From GAS188 sp963713805 (GTDB lineage Bacteria; Pseudomonadota; Alphaproteobacteria; Rhizobiales; Beijerinckiaceae), in NCBI GenBank assembly GCA_963713805.1, contig CAVQNF010000027.1, forward strand, positions 62,001-126,000: a DNA stretch of 64,000 nt. Reading direction: 5' to 3'. The notes beneath the pieces are model-generated. The model was not told where the DNA came from. It did not search any database and saw nothing but the letters and a program-made list of their open reading frames with translations. Shown here piece by piece: positions 1 to 10,323 of this stretch (positions are counted from its first letter, which is position 1; the number at the start of each line of letters is the position of its first letter). Position numbers and translations under genes: made by a program.

Positions 1-537
1 GCCGAGCCAGGTTTCGCCTTGCTCCTCGCGCTCGACCGCAATGTCGATGAGATCGTGGGCGAGCGGGCGCGTCAGCCTCGCCCAGAGACCGCCGCGCACA
101 TGCGCGTAGGGCTTGATGCCGTCATGCGCGCCTCTCTCGAAGCGCAAGGGATGGGAAGGGCCCACGCGCGTCACATCGCCGACATTGGTCTCCAACACGA
201 GCGTCACGCCCTCCGCCTCGGCTTCGACGCGCATCGCGGTCGCGAGAAACGGCACGTCCTCGACCTTGATGCCGACCTTTTCGACGGGGGTGACGAGCAC
301 GTAGCGATTCTCGTCCTTGCGCAGGATCGAGGCGAAAAGCCGCACCAGTGCGGCCCTGCCGATCGGCGAGCCGTCGTAGAACCAGGTTCCATCGGCGCGG
401 ATCAACATGTCGATGTCGCCGCAATAAGGGGGGTTCCAGCGCTCGACCGGACGAGGCTTGGCGAAATCGCCATGGCGCGCGCTCGCCGCGACAAGTCCGG
501 AGAGCGTATCCGCGGTATCTGGGGCGAGCCGGCGCAT
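1..537 (-). CDS. DUF1285 family protein (partial, runs off left edge)
   Basis: An uninterrupted minus-strand frame starts at an ATG at 537 and reads to the window edge (179 codons). It begins MRRLAPDTADTLSGL and contains the motifs ERWNPPYCGDIDM, GTWFYDGSPIGRAALVRLF and VLVTPVEKVGI, which I recognise as the alphaproteobacterial DUF1285 family of about 190 residues, so only the last few residues should be missing. The family is small, cytosolic and of unknown function. The upstream stretch from 538 to 957 separates it from a divergently transcribed MoxR operon. The frame is intact, unlike most neighbours. Family assignment is from motif memory only. Confidence 0.8.
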   Translation of the reverse strand, partial: MRRLAPDTADTLSGLVAASARHGDFAKPRPVERWNPPYCGDIDMLIRADGTWFYDGSPIGRAALVRLFASILRKDENRYVLVTPVEKVGIKVEDVPFLATAMRVEAEAEGVTLVLETNVGDVTRVGPSHPLRFERGAHDGIKPYAHVRGGLWARLTRPLAHDLIDIAVEREEQGETWLG

Positions 538-841
538 GCGCCTATAGATGGCGGATTTCAGAGGTCTAGCCAAGCCGGCTCACGCGAGCCTCGCCGACGT
601 GCAGAATTGGCGCAACGATAAGGCGGCGCGGCACGGACGGCCTGTCGCGAATCGCCCTGCGGGCGGCGAGCCGAGCGAGACTGGCCCCGACGAAGCTTCG
701 GCGCTACGAGAGTGGCGCTACAGGAGCCCAGGCCCGAAAACGGCGATCATCGCTTCGTGATCGGCGCCCGGCACGAGTTTTGCTCCGATTTCCGTGCATA
801 CGCACATCTTCGTGAACGCGCCGCACAAAAGCCGGGTTCGG

Positions 842-908
842 CAAGTCTTGTTGAGAGGCGAGTCTTGTTGAGATGCAAGTCTTGTGAGAGGCAAGTTGTA
901 AGAGATTG
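842..908 (+). repeat. Tandem direct repeats of about 17 bp upstream of the MoxR gene
   Basis: Four consecutive imperfect copies of a 16-17 bp unit read CAAGTCTTGTTGAGAGG (842-858), CGAGTCTTGTTGAGATG (859-875), CAAGTCTTGTGAGAGG (876-891) and a degenerate copy starting CAAGTTGTAAGAG (892 on). They end about 50 bp before the MoxR start. They lie in the 538-957 gap, in which I see no gene. The array could be a regulator binding site or a neutral minisatellite. Confidence 0.6.
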
Positions 909-957
909 AGGGCGCGCCCACAATGGCGCGGAAAGTCGGCGAGAGGAAATTCTTCGC

Positions 958-1977
958 ATGCCGGTCGACAGCGAACACGTCACTTCGGAACACGTCACTT
1001 CGATGGACGAAGCCATTTTGCAGCGCGCCGAGAGCGTCGTCGCGACCGCGGCTCGCACCAAGGCCGCGATCGGCCAGGTCGTCTTCGGGCAGGAAGAGGT
1101 CGTTGAGCTGGCGCTCACGAGCGTGCTCGCCGGCGGTCATGCCCTGCTCGTCGGCGTGCCCGGCCTCGCCAAGACCAAGCTCGTCGAGACGATGGGGGTG
1201 GTGCTCGGCCTGTCGACGAAGCGCGTGCAATTCACGCCCGATCTCATGCCGTCCGACATTCTAGGCGCGGAGATCCTCGAGGAATCGGTCGAGGGCCATC
1301 GCGCCTTCCGCTTCATCCAGGGGCCGGTCTTCACCCAGCTGCTGATGGCCGATGAGATCAACCGCGCGAGCCCGCGCACCCAATCGGCCTTGCTCCAGGC
1401 CATGCAGGAACAGCATGTGACCGTCGCCGGAGCGCGCCATGATCTGCCCCATCCGTTTCATGTGCTCGCGACGCAGAACCCCATCGAGCAGGAGGGCACC
1501 TATCCGTTGCCGGAGGCGCAGCTCGACCGCTTCCTTCTCCAGATCGACATTCGCCATCCCGACCGCACGACCGAGCGGCGCATCCTCATCGAGACCACCG
1601 GCCCGCAGGATGCGCAGGCGACGCCCGTGATGAGCGCCGACGAGCTCGTTGCCGCGCAACGCCTGGTTCGCCGGCTTCCGGTGGGCGAGAGCATCATCGA
1701 GGCCATCCTCGATCTCGTGCGCGCGGCGCGGCCTCGCGACGGTGCCGAAGGCGTCGCCGACATGCTGCTTTGGGGTCCGGGCCCGCGTGCCGGGCAGGCG
1801 CTGATGCTAGCGGCGCGCGCGCGCGCCCTGATCGATGGGCGTCTCGCGCCTTCGCTCGACGATGTGCGGGCCTTGGCGAAGCCCGTGCTGCAACATCGCA
1901 TCGCGCTCACCTATGAGGCACGCGCCCAGGACCAGACGCCTCTCACCGTGATCGAGCGTCTCGTGGCGCGGATCTGA
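958..1977 (+). CDS. MoxR family AAA+ ATPase
   Basis: MoxR ATPases act as chaperones, usually alongside DUF58 and VWA-domain partners as here. The 339-residue frame has Walker A GVPGLAKTK (residues 66-74), Walker B LLMADEIN (about 128-135), the arginine-rich NRASPRTQSALLQAMQE segment and the sensor region ATQNPIEQEGTYPLPEAQLDRF split across residues 175-200. The start at 958 is preceded by an AGAGGA ribosome site at good spacing. The alternative ATG at 1003 follows an in-frame 15-bp tandem repeat (973-1002, encoding EHVTS twice) and gives the more family-like MDEAILQRAE. It is the first gene of a tightly packed operon, with 8 bp to the next gene. The frame is intact. Confidence 0.93.
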   Translation: MPVDSEHVTSEHVTSMDEAILQRAESVVATAARTKAAIGQVVFGQEEVVELALTSVLAGGHALLVGVPGLAKTKLVETMGVVLGLSTKRVQFTPDLMPSDILGAEILEESVEGHRAFRFIQGPVFTQLLMADEINRASPRTQSALLQAMQEQHVTVAGARHDLPHPFHVLATQNPIEQEGTYPLPEAQLDRFLLQIDIRHPDRTTERRILIETTGPQDAQATPVMSADELVAAQRLVRRLPVGESIIEAILDLVRAARPRDGAEGVADMLLWGPGPRAGQALMLAARARALIDGRLAPSLDDVRALAKPVLQHRIALTYEARAQDQTPLTVIERLVARI

Positions 1978-1985
1978 CCCCGCTC

Positions 1986-2939
1986 ATGCCGCGGGAGCCG
2001 GCATCGAGGAGAAGTCCGGGCGCCGCGCGCGCCCGAGGCCAGGTCGTCGAGGCCAAGCGTCTCGCGGCGCGGCTCACGCGCATCGGCCTCGAGGCACGCC
2101 GCATCGCCGCGAGCGTGGTGCAGGGCGCGCATGGCCGCCGCCGGCCTGGTGTGGGAGAGAGCTTCTGGCAGTTCCGTCCCTTCATGCCCGGTGAGGCGGC
2201 TCTGCTCGTCGATTGGAGGCGCTCGGCGCGCGAGGAACGTCTTTTCGTGCGCGAGCGCGAGTGGGAGGGCGCGCAGACCTTCTGGCTTTGGGCCGATCGT
2301 TCGCGCTCCATGGAGTTCAAGTCGCATCTGGCGCCGGTCGGCAAGGCCGATCGGGCGCTCGTTCTGATGTTCGCCACGGCCGAGATCCTGGTGCGCAACG
2401 GCGAGCGCGTCGGCCTCATCGGCGCGACGCGCCCGAGCGCCAGCCGCTCGATCATCGAGCGTCTCGCCGAGGCGATCGTCGCGACCGATATACGGGGCGG
2501 ATGGCGATTATCCGGGCAATGTCATGCTCAACCGCCGTTCGGAAGCGGTGCTGATCGGCGATTTCCTCGCGCCGGAAAGCGAGATCGCGCTTGCCGTCGA
2601 GCCCATGGCGCGGCTCGGGCGCGCGCGGCCATATGATCATGATCGCCGATCCGGCCGAGGAGGTGTTCCCCTATGCCGGTCAGGCGCTTCTGTCGGAAGA
2701 CGAGCGCGGCATGCGGCTGCGCGTGGGCGATGCGGCGGCTTTCGGCGGCGCGCTACCGCGAGCGCCTTCGCCAGCATCGCGCGGCGCTCGCCGAGATGTG
2801 CCGTCGCTTGAACTGGAGCTTCGCCCTGCATCGCACCGATCGCGCCGCGACCGAGGCTTTGGTCTCGCTTGCCGGCCGCATCGCCATGGCGAGCCATGAA
2901 GGCGATTTTGCACCAACCGTGCCGATCGGGACAGGCTGA
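1986..2939 (+). CDS. DUF58 domain-containing protein (VWA-type partner of MoxR)
   Basis: Conserved DUF58 signatures are visible: HGRRRPGVGESFWQFRPFMPGE near residues 50-70 and VDWRRSAREERLFVRERE after it, with SRSMEF resembling a degenerate MIDAS loop. DUF58 proteins sit between MoxR ATPases and membrane-bound VWA proteins in putative cell-envelope or aerotolerance systems. The frame is broken near 2490, 2620 and 2755; every break is repaired by removing one base, and the spliced product keeps family similarity to its end. The TGA stop (2937-2939) overlaps the next ATG, indicating translational coupling. About 317 residues after repair, usual for the family. Confidence 0.85.
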
Positions 2940-5739
2940 TGGCCTTTTTCACCTCGTTCGTCTTTTCGGCGCCGGCGGTGCTGACCGCCCTTCTCGCCTT
3001 GCCGCTCTTGTGGCTCGTCTTGCGCGTGACGCCGCCGCAGCCGCGCGAGATCCGTTTCCCGCCGTTGCGCATCGCCGCCGACCTCGCTCCCGCCGAGGAA
3101 AGCCCGGCGCGCACGCCCTGGTGGCTGCTCCTGTCTGCGACTCGCGGTCGCGGCCCTCGTGATCCTGGCGCTTGCCGGGCCGAGCTTCGATTCGACGCGC
3201 GGCGGCGGCACCGTCAACCGGAAGCTCCTCGTGCTCATCGACGGCGGCTGGGCCGCGGCGCCCGATTGGTCCGAGCGCGTCGCCGCCGCCCAGGACGCCA
3301 TTGAAAGGGCAGGGCGCGCCGCCCAGCCGGTGGCCGTGGTCTCGACCGCCGAGCCGCCGCGCGAGATCACGCTCGAGCCGCAGGATGCCGCGCTGTCGCG
3401 CCTCCAGGCGCTCGCTCCGGCTCCCTTCCTGCCGGATCGCAGCCTTCTCGTTCCGGCGCTGCAGCGCTTCTTCGCCAAGTCGCCGGACGCGCAAATCGTC
3501 TGGATCAGCGACGACGTCGACCTCGCGCGGATCCGCACGCATCGGCTCTCGTCGAGGCGCTTGCACGGCCATGACGTGACCTTGGTGCGCGCGGACGATC
3601 GCCACTCCGCTCGCGCTTGCCGGCGCCGTGCATGACGCCAAGGGTCTTTCGGTCACGGTCGTGCGCGCCGGCCAGGAATGGGCGCGAGGCAGGGTTCGCT
3701 GCGCGCCTTCGACGCCAAGGGCCGCCCCATGGGAGAGAGGCCCTTCAGCTTCACCGAGGCCGATACGCGCCAGGCGAAGGCGGTTTTCGACATGCCGACC
3801 CAGCTCCTGAACGAGATCGCCCGGATCGAGATCGCGGGCGAGCGTTCCGCGGGCGCGGTCGTGCTTCTCGACAACGCCTCGCATCGCGAGCGGGTCGGCG
3901 TCATCACCGGCGAGACGGCGGATGTGGCGCAGCCTCTGCTGTCGCCGGCCCATTACGTCGTCGAGGCGCTGTCGCCCTATGCGGATGTGCGCGAGATGCG
4001 CACCGTCCCGGCGACCGCGGTGCCGAAGCTCATCGAGGAGGGCGCGAATGTGCTGGTGCTCGCCGATATCGGGGGCCTCGATGCCGATACGCGCGGCAAG
4101 CTCGACAAATTCCTCGCCGACGGCGGCGTCATCATCCGCTTCGCCGGCACGCGCCTTGCGGCGGCGCCCGCCGACGAGCTCACCCCCGTGCGGCTTCGCG
4201 GCGGCGGCCGGCTTCTCGGCGGCGTGCTCTCCTGGGAGACGCCGAAGACGCTGGCGCCCTTTGCCGCGGATTCGCCTTTCGCCGGCTTGAAGACACCCGA
4301 GGAGATCACGGTCGATCGGCAGCTCCTCGCCGAGCAGGACGGTGCCTTGTCTCGCAAGACCTGGGCCGCGCTCTCGGACGGCACGCCGATCGTCACGGCC
4401 GAACGGCGCGGGGCCGGCACGCTGGTGCTGGTGCATGTCACCGCCGATCCGGCCTGGTCGAATCTGCCGCTTTCGGGATTGTTCGTCGAGATGCTGCGTC
4501 GTCTCGTCGATCTTGCGGCCTTCGCGGCACCGGGCGAGGCGGCCGGCAACCTTCCGGCCGAGGCGCGACCCTTGCAGGTGCTCGACGGCTACGGCGTGCT
4601 CAAGACGGCGGCGACGAACGTGCCGCCCCTGCCCCGCGCGCGCAAGCCGCGCGCCGACGCGGTCACGCCGCCCGGCTTCTACGGCGAGGTTTCCTCGCCA
4701 GTCGCCGTGAATGCGCTCGCCGTCGGCGATTCCCTCGTGCCGCTTTCGCCATCGCTGCCGCATGTTCAAGAGGCGAGCCTGGGCGCGCGACGCGCCACGG
4801 ATCTGCGCGGCGCCTTCCTCGTCGTCGGCCTTCCTGCTTTTCCTCGTCGACGCCCTGGCGACCGCCTGGCTGATGGGAGCCTTCGCCTCGATGGGACGGA
4901 TCGCGGGACGTGCCGCGGTGCTCGTCCTGTTGGCGGGCGGTTGCGCCGCGCTCCTCTCCGCATGGCCCGGAAGCGCGCTCGCGGCGGATCCGCTTCCGGC
5001 CGCCCTCGAGCCCGCGCTCACCACCCGTCTCGCCTATGTGGTCACCGGAGATGCGCGCGTGGACGAGGTGAGCCGGCAAGGCCTCTCATCGCTCGGCGTG
5101 GTCCTGCGCGGGCGCACCGCCTTCGAGCCCGGACCTCCCGCCGCCATCGATCTCGACCGGGACGAGCTCGCCTTCTATCCGCTCATCTACTGGCCGATGG
5201 TCGCGGATCGTCCGCGACCCTCGCAGACGGCGATCCGCAATCTCGACGCTTTCATGAAGAGCGGCGGAACCGTGATCTTCGACACGCGCGATGCGCTCGT
5301 CGAGCGTCCGGATGGGCCGCCCACGCCCGAGGCGATGGCGTTGCGCCAGATTCTCGAGACCATCGAGGTGCCCCCGCTCGAAATCGTGCCGCACGATCAT
5401 GTCGTGACCAAATCCTTTTACCTGATCGAGGATTTCCCCGGCCGCTACGATTCGGGCCGGACCTGGATCGAGGTCTTGCCGCCCTCGCCTGTCGATGGTG
5501 CCAAGCCGGTGCGGGCGGGCGACAATGTCTCGCCCATCGTCATCACCTCGAACGACCTGGCCGCCGGCTGGGCCTCGGGACCGAGCGGGGAGGCGCTTTA
5601 CGCGCTCGTGCCGGGCGGTCGGCGCCAGCATGAATATGCCCTGCGCGGCGGCGTCAATCTCGTGATGTATGCCCTCACCGGCAATTACAAGGCCGATCAG
5701 GTGCATGCGCCCGCGCTGCTCGAGCGGCTGGGGCAATGA
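2939..5739 (+). CDS. BatA-type/DUF4159 membrane protein
   Basis: A roughly 930-residue protein. Its N-terminus (SAPAVLTALLALPLLWLVLRV, then a second segment ending ALVILALAGP) is the BatA two-helix membrane anchor. A VWA-like region follows (LLVLIDGGWAAAPDWSERV), then GATase-like stretches (VLVLADIGGLD and DKFLADGGVIIRFAGTRL). Past two membrane helices near 4840-4980 comes a C-terminal DUF4159 domain (YVVTGDARVDEVSRQGL, FYPLIYWPMV). This arrangement is typical of the third gene in alphaproteobacterial MoxR operons. Frame breaks lie near 3135, 3610, 3700 and 4840. The 3' end overlaps the next gene by ATGA. Function is probably cell-envelope related, by inference from the operon. Confidence 0.82.
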
Positions 5740-7829
5740 TGACCAAGCTCGCATTCGAGCCCTTCATCCCCTGGTGGGCGCTCGTCGCGTGCGTGGCCCT
5801 CGCCGTCGCCTTGACGGTTCCCTTCATCATGGCGCGGCGGCGCAGCGCGGTCTGGCGGGCGCTCGGCTTCGCGGCCCTGCTCATGGCGCTCGCCAATCCG
5901 CGTCTCGTCATCGAGAACCGCGAGAAGCTGCGCGACACGGCCGTGCTCGTCGTCGATCGCACCGGCTCGCAGACGATCGCCGAGCGGCCGCGGCAGACGG
6001 ATGCGGCGCGCGCCGAGATGCAGAAGCGCCTCGCCGCGATCGATGGCGTGGATTTGCGCGTCGTCGAGGTCGAGGATGGCGGCAAGGACGACGGCACGCG
6101 TCTTTTCCGAACTCTCTCCTCCGCCATCGGCGACCTGCCGCGCGAGCGCATCGCGGGGGTCGTCGCCATCACCGACGGCATCGTTCACGACGTTCCCGGC
6201 GACCCGGCGGCGCTCGGTTTCGGCGGGCCGTTCCACGCGCTCGTCACCGGCCATCCGGGCGAGCGCGACCGGCGCATCGAGCTCGTCGAGGCGCCGCGCT
6301 TCGGCCTCGTCAACAAGGACGTCACCATCAAGGCGCGCGTGCTCGATCCCGGCTTCGGCGATCCCGTGCCGGTCACGGTGAGCGTCGACGGTCAGCGCCT
6401 TTCGTCGAGCGAGGCGAAGCCGGGGGACGTTCTCTCGATCCCGGTGCCGATCTCGCATGCCGGGCGCATCGTGGTCGAGATCGATGCCGCACCCGCGAAG
6501 GACGAGCTGACGCTGCGCAACAACAAGGCGGTGGTGACGATCGAGGGCGTTCGCGAGCGGCTGCGCGTGCTTCTCGTTTCCGGCGCGCCCCATGCGGGCG
6601 AGCGCGTCTGGCGCAACCTGCTGAAGTCCGACCCGTCCGTCGATCTCGTGCATTTCACCATCCTGCGCCCGCCGGAAAAATCGGACGGCACGCCGATCAA
6701 CGAGCTCGCCCTCATCGCCTTCCCGCAAAAAGAGCTTTTCGAGGAGAAGCTGCACGATTTCGATCTCGTCATCTTCGACCGTTTCACCAACAACATCACC
6801 TTGCCGCAGCGTTATTTCGGCAACATTGCCGATTACGTGCACGGCGGCGGCGCCCTTCTGATCTCGGCGGGTCCGGAGTTCATCGGCAGAGGCGGTTTGT
6901 GGAACACGCAGCTCGAACCCGTCCTGCCGGCGATACCGGATGGACGCATCATCGAGACGCCCTACCGCGCCCATGTCGGCATCGAAGGACAACGCCATCC
7001 CGTCACGCGCAATCTGCCGAACTGGGATTCCAAGGATAATCCCTGGGGCGAGTGGCTCCGCGCCGTCGGCGCACGGGTGCGCGACGGCCATGTGGTGCTC
7101 GATGGACCGGATCAGACGGCGCTTCTCGACCTTGCACGGGTCGGCGAAGGTCGCGTCGGCCTTTTCCTCACCGACCAGCTTTGGCTCTGGCCGCGCGGCT
7201 ACGAGGGCGGGGGCCCGTACATCGATCTGCTCCGGCGGCTGTCGCATTGGCTGATGAAGGAACCCGAGCTCGACGAGGAGGCGCTGCGCGCGACCGCGGA
7301 TGGTCGCGACGTCATGGTCGAGCGCCAGACGCTCGGCGACAGCCTGACGCCGGTCGAGATCACCGCACCCAGCGGCGCGAGCTCGACCTTGTCGCTCACC
7401 AAGGCGGAGGAGGGGTTATGGAAGGGCTCCTTCACCGCCACTGAGGAAGGCCTCTACCGTTTGAAGCAGGGGGACCAGACGGCGCTCGTCTCGGCAGGAG
7501 CCGCCGACTCCAAGGAATTCCAGGACGTCATCTCCGACACGGAACGGCTGCGTCCGATCGCGGACGCGACGGGCGGTTCGGTTCGGCGCATCGCCACAAG
7601 CACGACCGGGGACATCCATCTCCCGAGCGTGGTCAGCGTGACGCGCTCTTCGCCTGCGAGCGGAGTGGACTTCATCGGCCTGCGCGCGAGCGATTCCTTC
7701 GTGGTCACGGGCCTTTCGATCTGGCCGCTCTTCCTCGGCTTCGCGGGCTTAAGCCTTCTCGGGCCGCTGCTCGCCCTCGGCTGGCTCTTCGAGGCGCGGG
7801 GTTTTGCCGCTCGCAAGAGCGACGCGTGA
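5736..7829 (+). CDS. Large membrane protein, last gene of the MoxR operon
   Basis: Intact 697-residue frame overlapping the DUF4159 gene by 4 bp. Two N-terminal membrane helices (WWALVACVALAVALTVPFIM, then RALGFAALLMALANPR) precede a VWA-like beginning (TAVLVVDRTGSQ). A glutamine-amidotransferase-like region follows around residues 340-390 (DLVIFDRFTNN, YVHGGGALLISAGPEF), and a C-terminal helix lies near residue 660 (WPLFLGFAGLSLLGPLLALG). No catalytic Cys-His-Glu triad is obvious, so amidase activity is unlikely. It probably forms a periplasm-facing complex with the preceding proteins. The family is known in this operon but not functionally defined. Confidence 0.8.
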   Translation: MMTKLAFEPFIPWWALVACVALAVALTVPFIMARRRSAVWRALGFAALLMALANPRLVIENREKLRDTAVLVVDRTGSQTIAERPRQTDAARAEMQKRLAAIDGVDLRVVEVEDGGKDDGTRLFRTLSSAIGDLPRERIAGVVAITDGIVHDVPGDPAALGFGGPFHALVTGHPGERDRRIELVEAPRFGLVNKDVTIKARVLDPGFGDPVPVTVSVDGQRLSSSEAKPGDVLSIPVPISHAGRIVVEIDAAPAKDELTLRNNKAVVTIEGVRERLRVLLVSGAPHAGERVWRNLLKSDPSVDLVHFTILRPPEKSDGTPINELALIAFPQKELFEEKLHDFDLVIFDRFTNNITLPQRYFGNIADYVHGGGALLISAGPEFIGRGGLWNTQLEPVLPAIPDGRIIETPYRAHVGIEGQRHPVTRNLPNWDSKDNPWGEWLRAVGARVRDGHVVLDGPDQTALLDLARVGEGRVGLFLTDQLWLWPRGYEGGGPYIDLLRRLSHWLMKEPELDEEALRATADGRDVMVERQTLGDSLTPVEITAPSGASSTLSLTKAEEGLWKGSFTATEEGLYRLKQGDQTALVSAGAADSKEFQDVISDTERLRPIADATGGSVRRIATSTTGDIHLPSVVSVTRSSPASGVDFIGLRASDSFVVTGLSIWPLFLGFAGLSLLGPLLALGWLFEARGFAARKSDA

Positions 7830-8061
7830 CGGTGAGCACACCGCGCCTTCCCTTCGGCTGACCGGGGCTTCCTCCGGCGCGACCTTGCCTTCCGCCGCAC
7901 GATCTTGTGCCTTTGCGCCGCTCGAACCGGCAGCTATCTTGCGCGTCGTCCGAGCGGCCACTGACAATTGAGCTTGCCTCGGCATCGGCCACAAGCATGT
8001 GGCAACCGAAATGACGAAAGCAAAACGGCCCGAAGGGTCGGCGGGAAGGGAGGAAAATACC

Positions 8062-9245
8062 ATGGCGGCGACGCATTGATGGGCTGGCTCGGCTGCGGCG
8101 TGGCCGCGGTCTTGTCGTTCGGGGTGCCGACACTCGCTCAAGCGCAATATCTGGTGATCGGCGACGACAACAAGATTGCATTGGGACGATGCCGGCAAGC
8201 CGGTCTTCACCGAGCCCGGCAAGGACGAGGTCGTCATCGTCGACATCAAGAATCGCGAAGCGCCGAAAATCGTCGCGTCCTTGCCCTTGATCAACACGAT
8301 CGTGGGGCCGCCGACCAATCTCGCCGTCACGCCCGACGAGAGCCTGGCCCTCGTCGCCAATTCGCTCGCGTATCAGCAGGATGGCGCCGGCTGGAAGGGC
8401 GTGCCGGACAACAAGCTCTTCGTCATCGACCTGAAGAGCACGCCGCGCCAAGTTGATCGCGACCGTCGATGTCGGCAAGCAGCCTTCCGGCTTGGCCGTC
8501 AATAAGAGCGGCAATCTTCTTCTCGATCGCCAACCGCGCGGATTCGAGCGTCAGCGTCCTCACCATCAAGGGGCAGGAGGTGAAGCTCGTCGATAGCATC
8601 GCCATGAACGATCCGGTGTCGGCCGTCGCCTTCACGCCCGACGGCAAGCACGCGCTCGTCGCCAAGAACACGGTCAACAAGGTCTCACTGTTGAATATCG
8701 ACGGCGAGAAGGTGACCTACGACAAGACCGATATCTCGGTCGGCGTCTATCCTTACAATGTGCAGGTCACCGCGGACGGCCGCTTCGCTCTCACCGCCAA
8801 CCAGGGCAATGGCGGTGCTCCGGATGGCGGGGCGGGCTCGGTCACGGTCATCGATCTCAAGGCGACGCCTCCCCATGTCGTCGATTACGTCGGCATCGAC
8901 CCTTTGCCGGAAGGCCTCGACGTCAGCCCGACGGGCAACCTCGCGGTGGCGCTCGCGCTCAACGGCAGTGGCGCCGTGCCGAAGGGGGCGTGGTACGCGC
9001 ATCCGAACACGATCGTCGATGTGCTGTCGACCGCGGGCGGCAAGGTGCGCAAGGTCGGCGCGGTGAATGCCGGCGGCCTCGCCGAAGGCGTCGCCTTCAG
9101 CCCGGACGGCAAATATCTCTACGCCGCCAATTTCGACGACAGCAACCTGCAGATTTACAAGGTCACCGGTGAGAAGGTCGTCGACACCGGCAAGGTGTTG
9201 AAGCTTCCGGGCCATCCCGCATCGATGCGTTCGAGCGTTCCCTGA
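8062..9245 (+). CDS. Secreted YVTN-type beta-propeller protein
   Basis: The repaired product has a signal peptide (LGCGVAAVLSFGVPTLAQAQ) and repeated blades of the YVTN/YncE type: NLAVTPDESLALVANSL, AVAFTPDGKHALVAKN, VQVTADGRFALTANQG, GLDVSPTGNLAVALAL and GVAFSPDGKYLYAANF. Such proteins act in the periplasm, often as binding or redox-associated factors. A strong GGGAGG site (8048-8053) points to the ATG at 8062, but that frame closes after five codons; the signal peptide is in the frame of the ATG at 8079. Further breaks lie near 8170, 8450 and 8530, each repaired by removing one base. It stands alone, without an adjacent dehydrogenase. Confidence 0.8.
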
Positions 9246-9378
9246 GGTCGCGGCGTGTTCGCGCGGGGCACGTTTTCCGCTCGCGGATATCTCGCGTCTC
9301 GGCGCTATTGCCATCGCGCTGAAGACTTCGGCGCTTCTCCGAGCGGAGAGGCCGAGGTCGAGCAAGGAGCCGGGCCGC

Positions 9379-10323
9379 ATGACCACCACACCGAGACCGC
9401 CATCCTGGTCCCTCGCGACCGTGGAAGCGGACGGCAACGCTGTCGCCTGCATCGAGGCGGATAGGCGCTTCCATGCACTCGAGCCTTCGTTGAAGCGTGT
9501 CGGGCACCCCGGGGCCATGTCGGTAATCGGTCTCTTCGACGATTGGGAGACCTCGCTCGCCGCGCTCGATGAAGCGGTGCGCCGGCTCGATCCCGCCGAC
9601 ACGATGACCCCGGCGCGCCGGCTCGCGCCCCTCCTCTTTCCCGGCAAGATTCTCTGCGCGGGAGCGAATTATTACGATCACCTCGCAGAAATGGGGATGC
9701 CGGGCGCGAAGAAGGCGGAGCAGCGGCTCTTCTTCTTCATGAAGCCGCCGCGCAACGCGGTGGTCGGGGAAGGCGACACGGTGCATATGCCGATCGGCAC
9801 CGAGGCTTTCGATTGGGAGATCGAGCTCGCGGCGGTGATCGGCCGGCGGGCGCGCGACGTTTCGGTGGAGGCCGCGCTCGCCCACGTCGCCGGCTACACG
9901 GTCGCGGTCGACTTCTCGGCGCGTGATCACAACCGCGCGCCGGAGACCTTCTACAAGCTCGATTGGGTGGCGGGCAAAGCCAACGACACCTGTTGCCCGC
10001 TCGGACCGAGGATCGTGCCCGCTCGAACGATCGCCGATCCGCAGGATCTCGGCCTCAAGCTCTCGGTGAACGGCGTCGTCAAGCAGGACGCACGCTCGAG
10101 CGGGATGATTTTCTCGCTCGCCGAGCAGATCGCCATCGCGTCCCGGATCATGACGCTCGATCCAGGCGACGTGCTCCTCACCGGAACGCCCGCTGGCGTC
10201 GGCGCTCCGAAAGGCACATTCCTGTCGGTCGGCGATCGGGTCGACGCCGAGATCGAAGGCATCGGTCGCTTGAGCGTTCGCATTCAACCCCCGCGTCGAG
10301 GCGCTCAGGCGAGCCGCGGATAG
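9379..10323 (+). CDS. Fumarylacetoacetate hydrolase (FAH) family protein
   Basis: Intact 314-residue frame. An N-terminal region is followed by the FAH catalytic fold: GKILCAGANYYDHLAEMG, FFMKPPRNAVVG, the metal-binding acidic stretch DWEIELAAVIGRRARDVS, then DFSARDHNR, NGVVKQDARSSGMIF and DVLLTGTPAGVGAPKG. Members are cytosolic Mg-dependent hydrolases, isomerases or decarboxylases of oxo-acids (for example 2-hydroxyhepta-2,4-diene-1,7-dioate isomerase or acylpyruvase); the substrate cannot be read here. The ATG at 9379 is the first in the frame. The last 19 bp overlap the convergent PhnD-like gene. Confidence 0.88.
   Translation: MTTTPRPPSWSLATVEADGNAVACIEADRRFHALEPSLKRVGHPGAMSVIGLFDDWETSLAALDEAVRRLDPADTMTPARRLAPLLFPGKILCAGANYYDHLAEMGMPGAKKAEQRLFFFMKPPRNAVVGEGDTVHMPIGTEAFDWEIELAAVIGRRARDVSVEAALAHVAGYTVAVDFSARDHNRAPETFYKLDWVAGKANDTCCPLGPRIVPARTIADPQDLGLKLSVNGVVKQDARSSGMIFSLAEQIAIASRIMTLDPGDVLLTGTPAGVGAPKGTFLSVGDRVDAEIEGIGRLSVRIQPPRRGAQASRG

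Noticed and set aside
2949..5024. 691-codon open frame on the minus strand
   Set aside because: It is antisense to the DUF4159 gene; its arginine- and glycine-rich translation has no family motif, and such mirror frames are expected at this GC content.
5697..7247. 516-codon minus-strand frame opposite the large membrane protein gene
   Set aside because: The plus strand carries an intact 697-residue gene coupled to its neighbours; the antisense product looks random.
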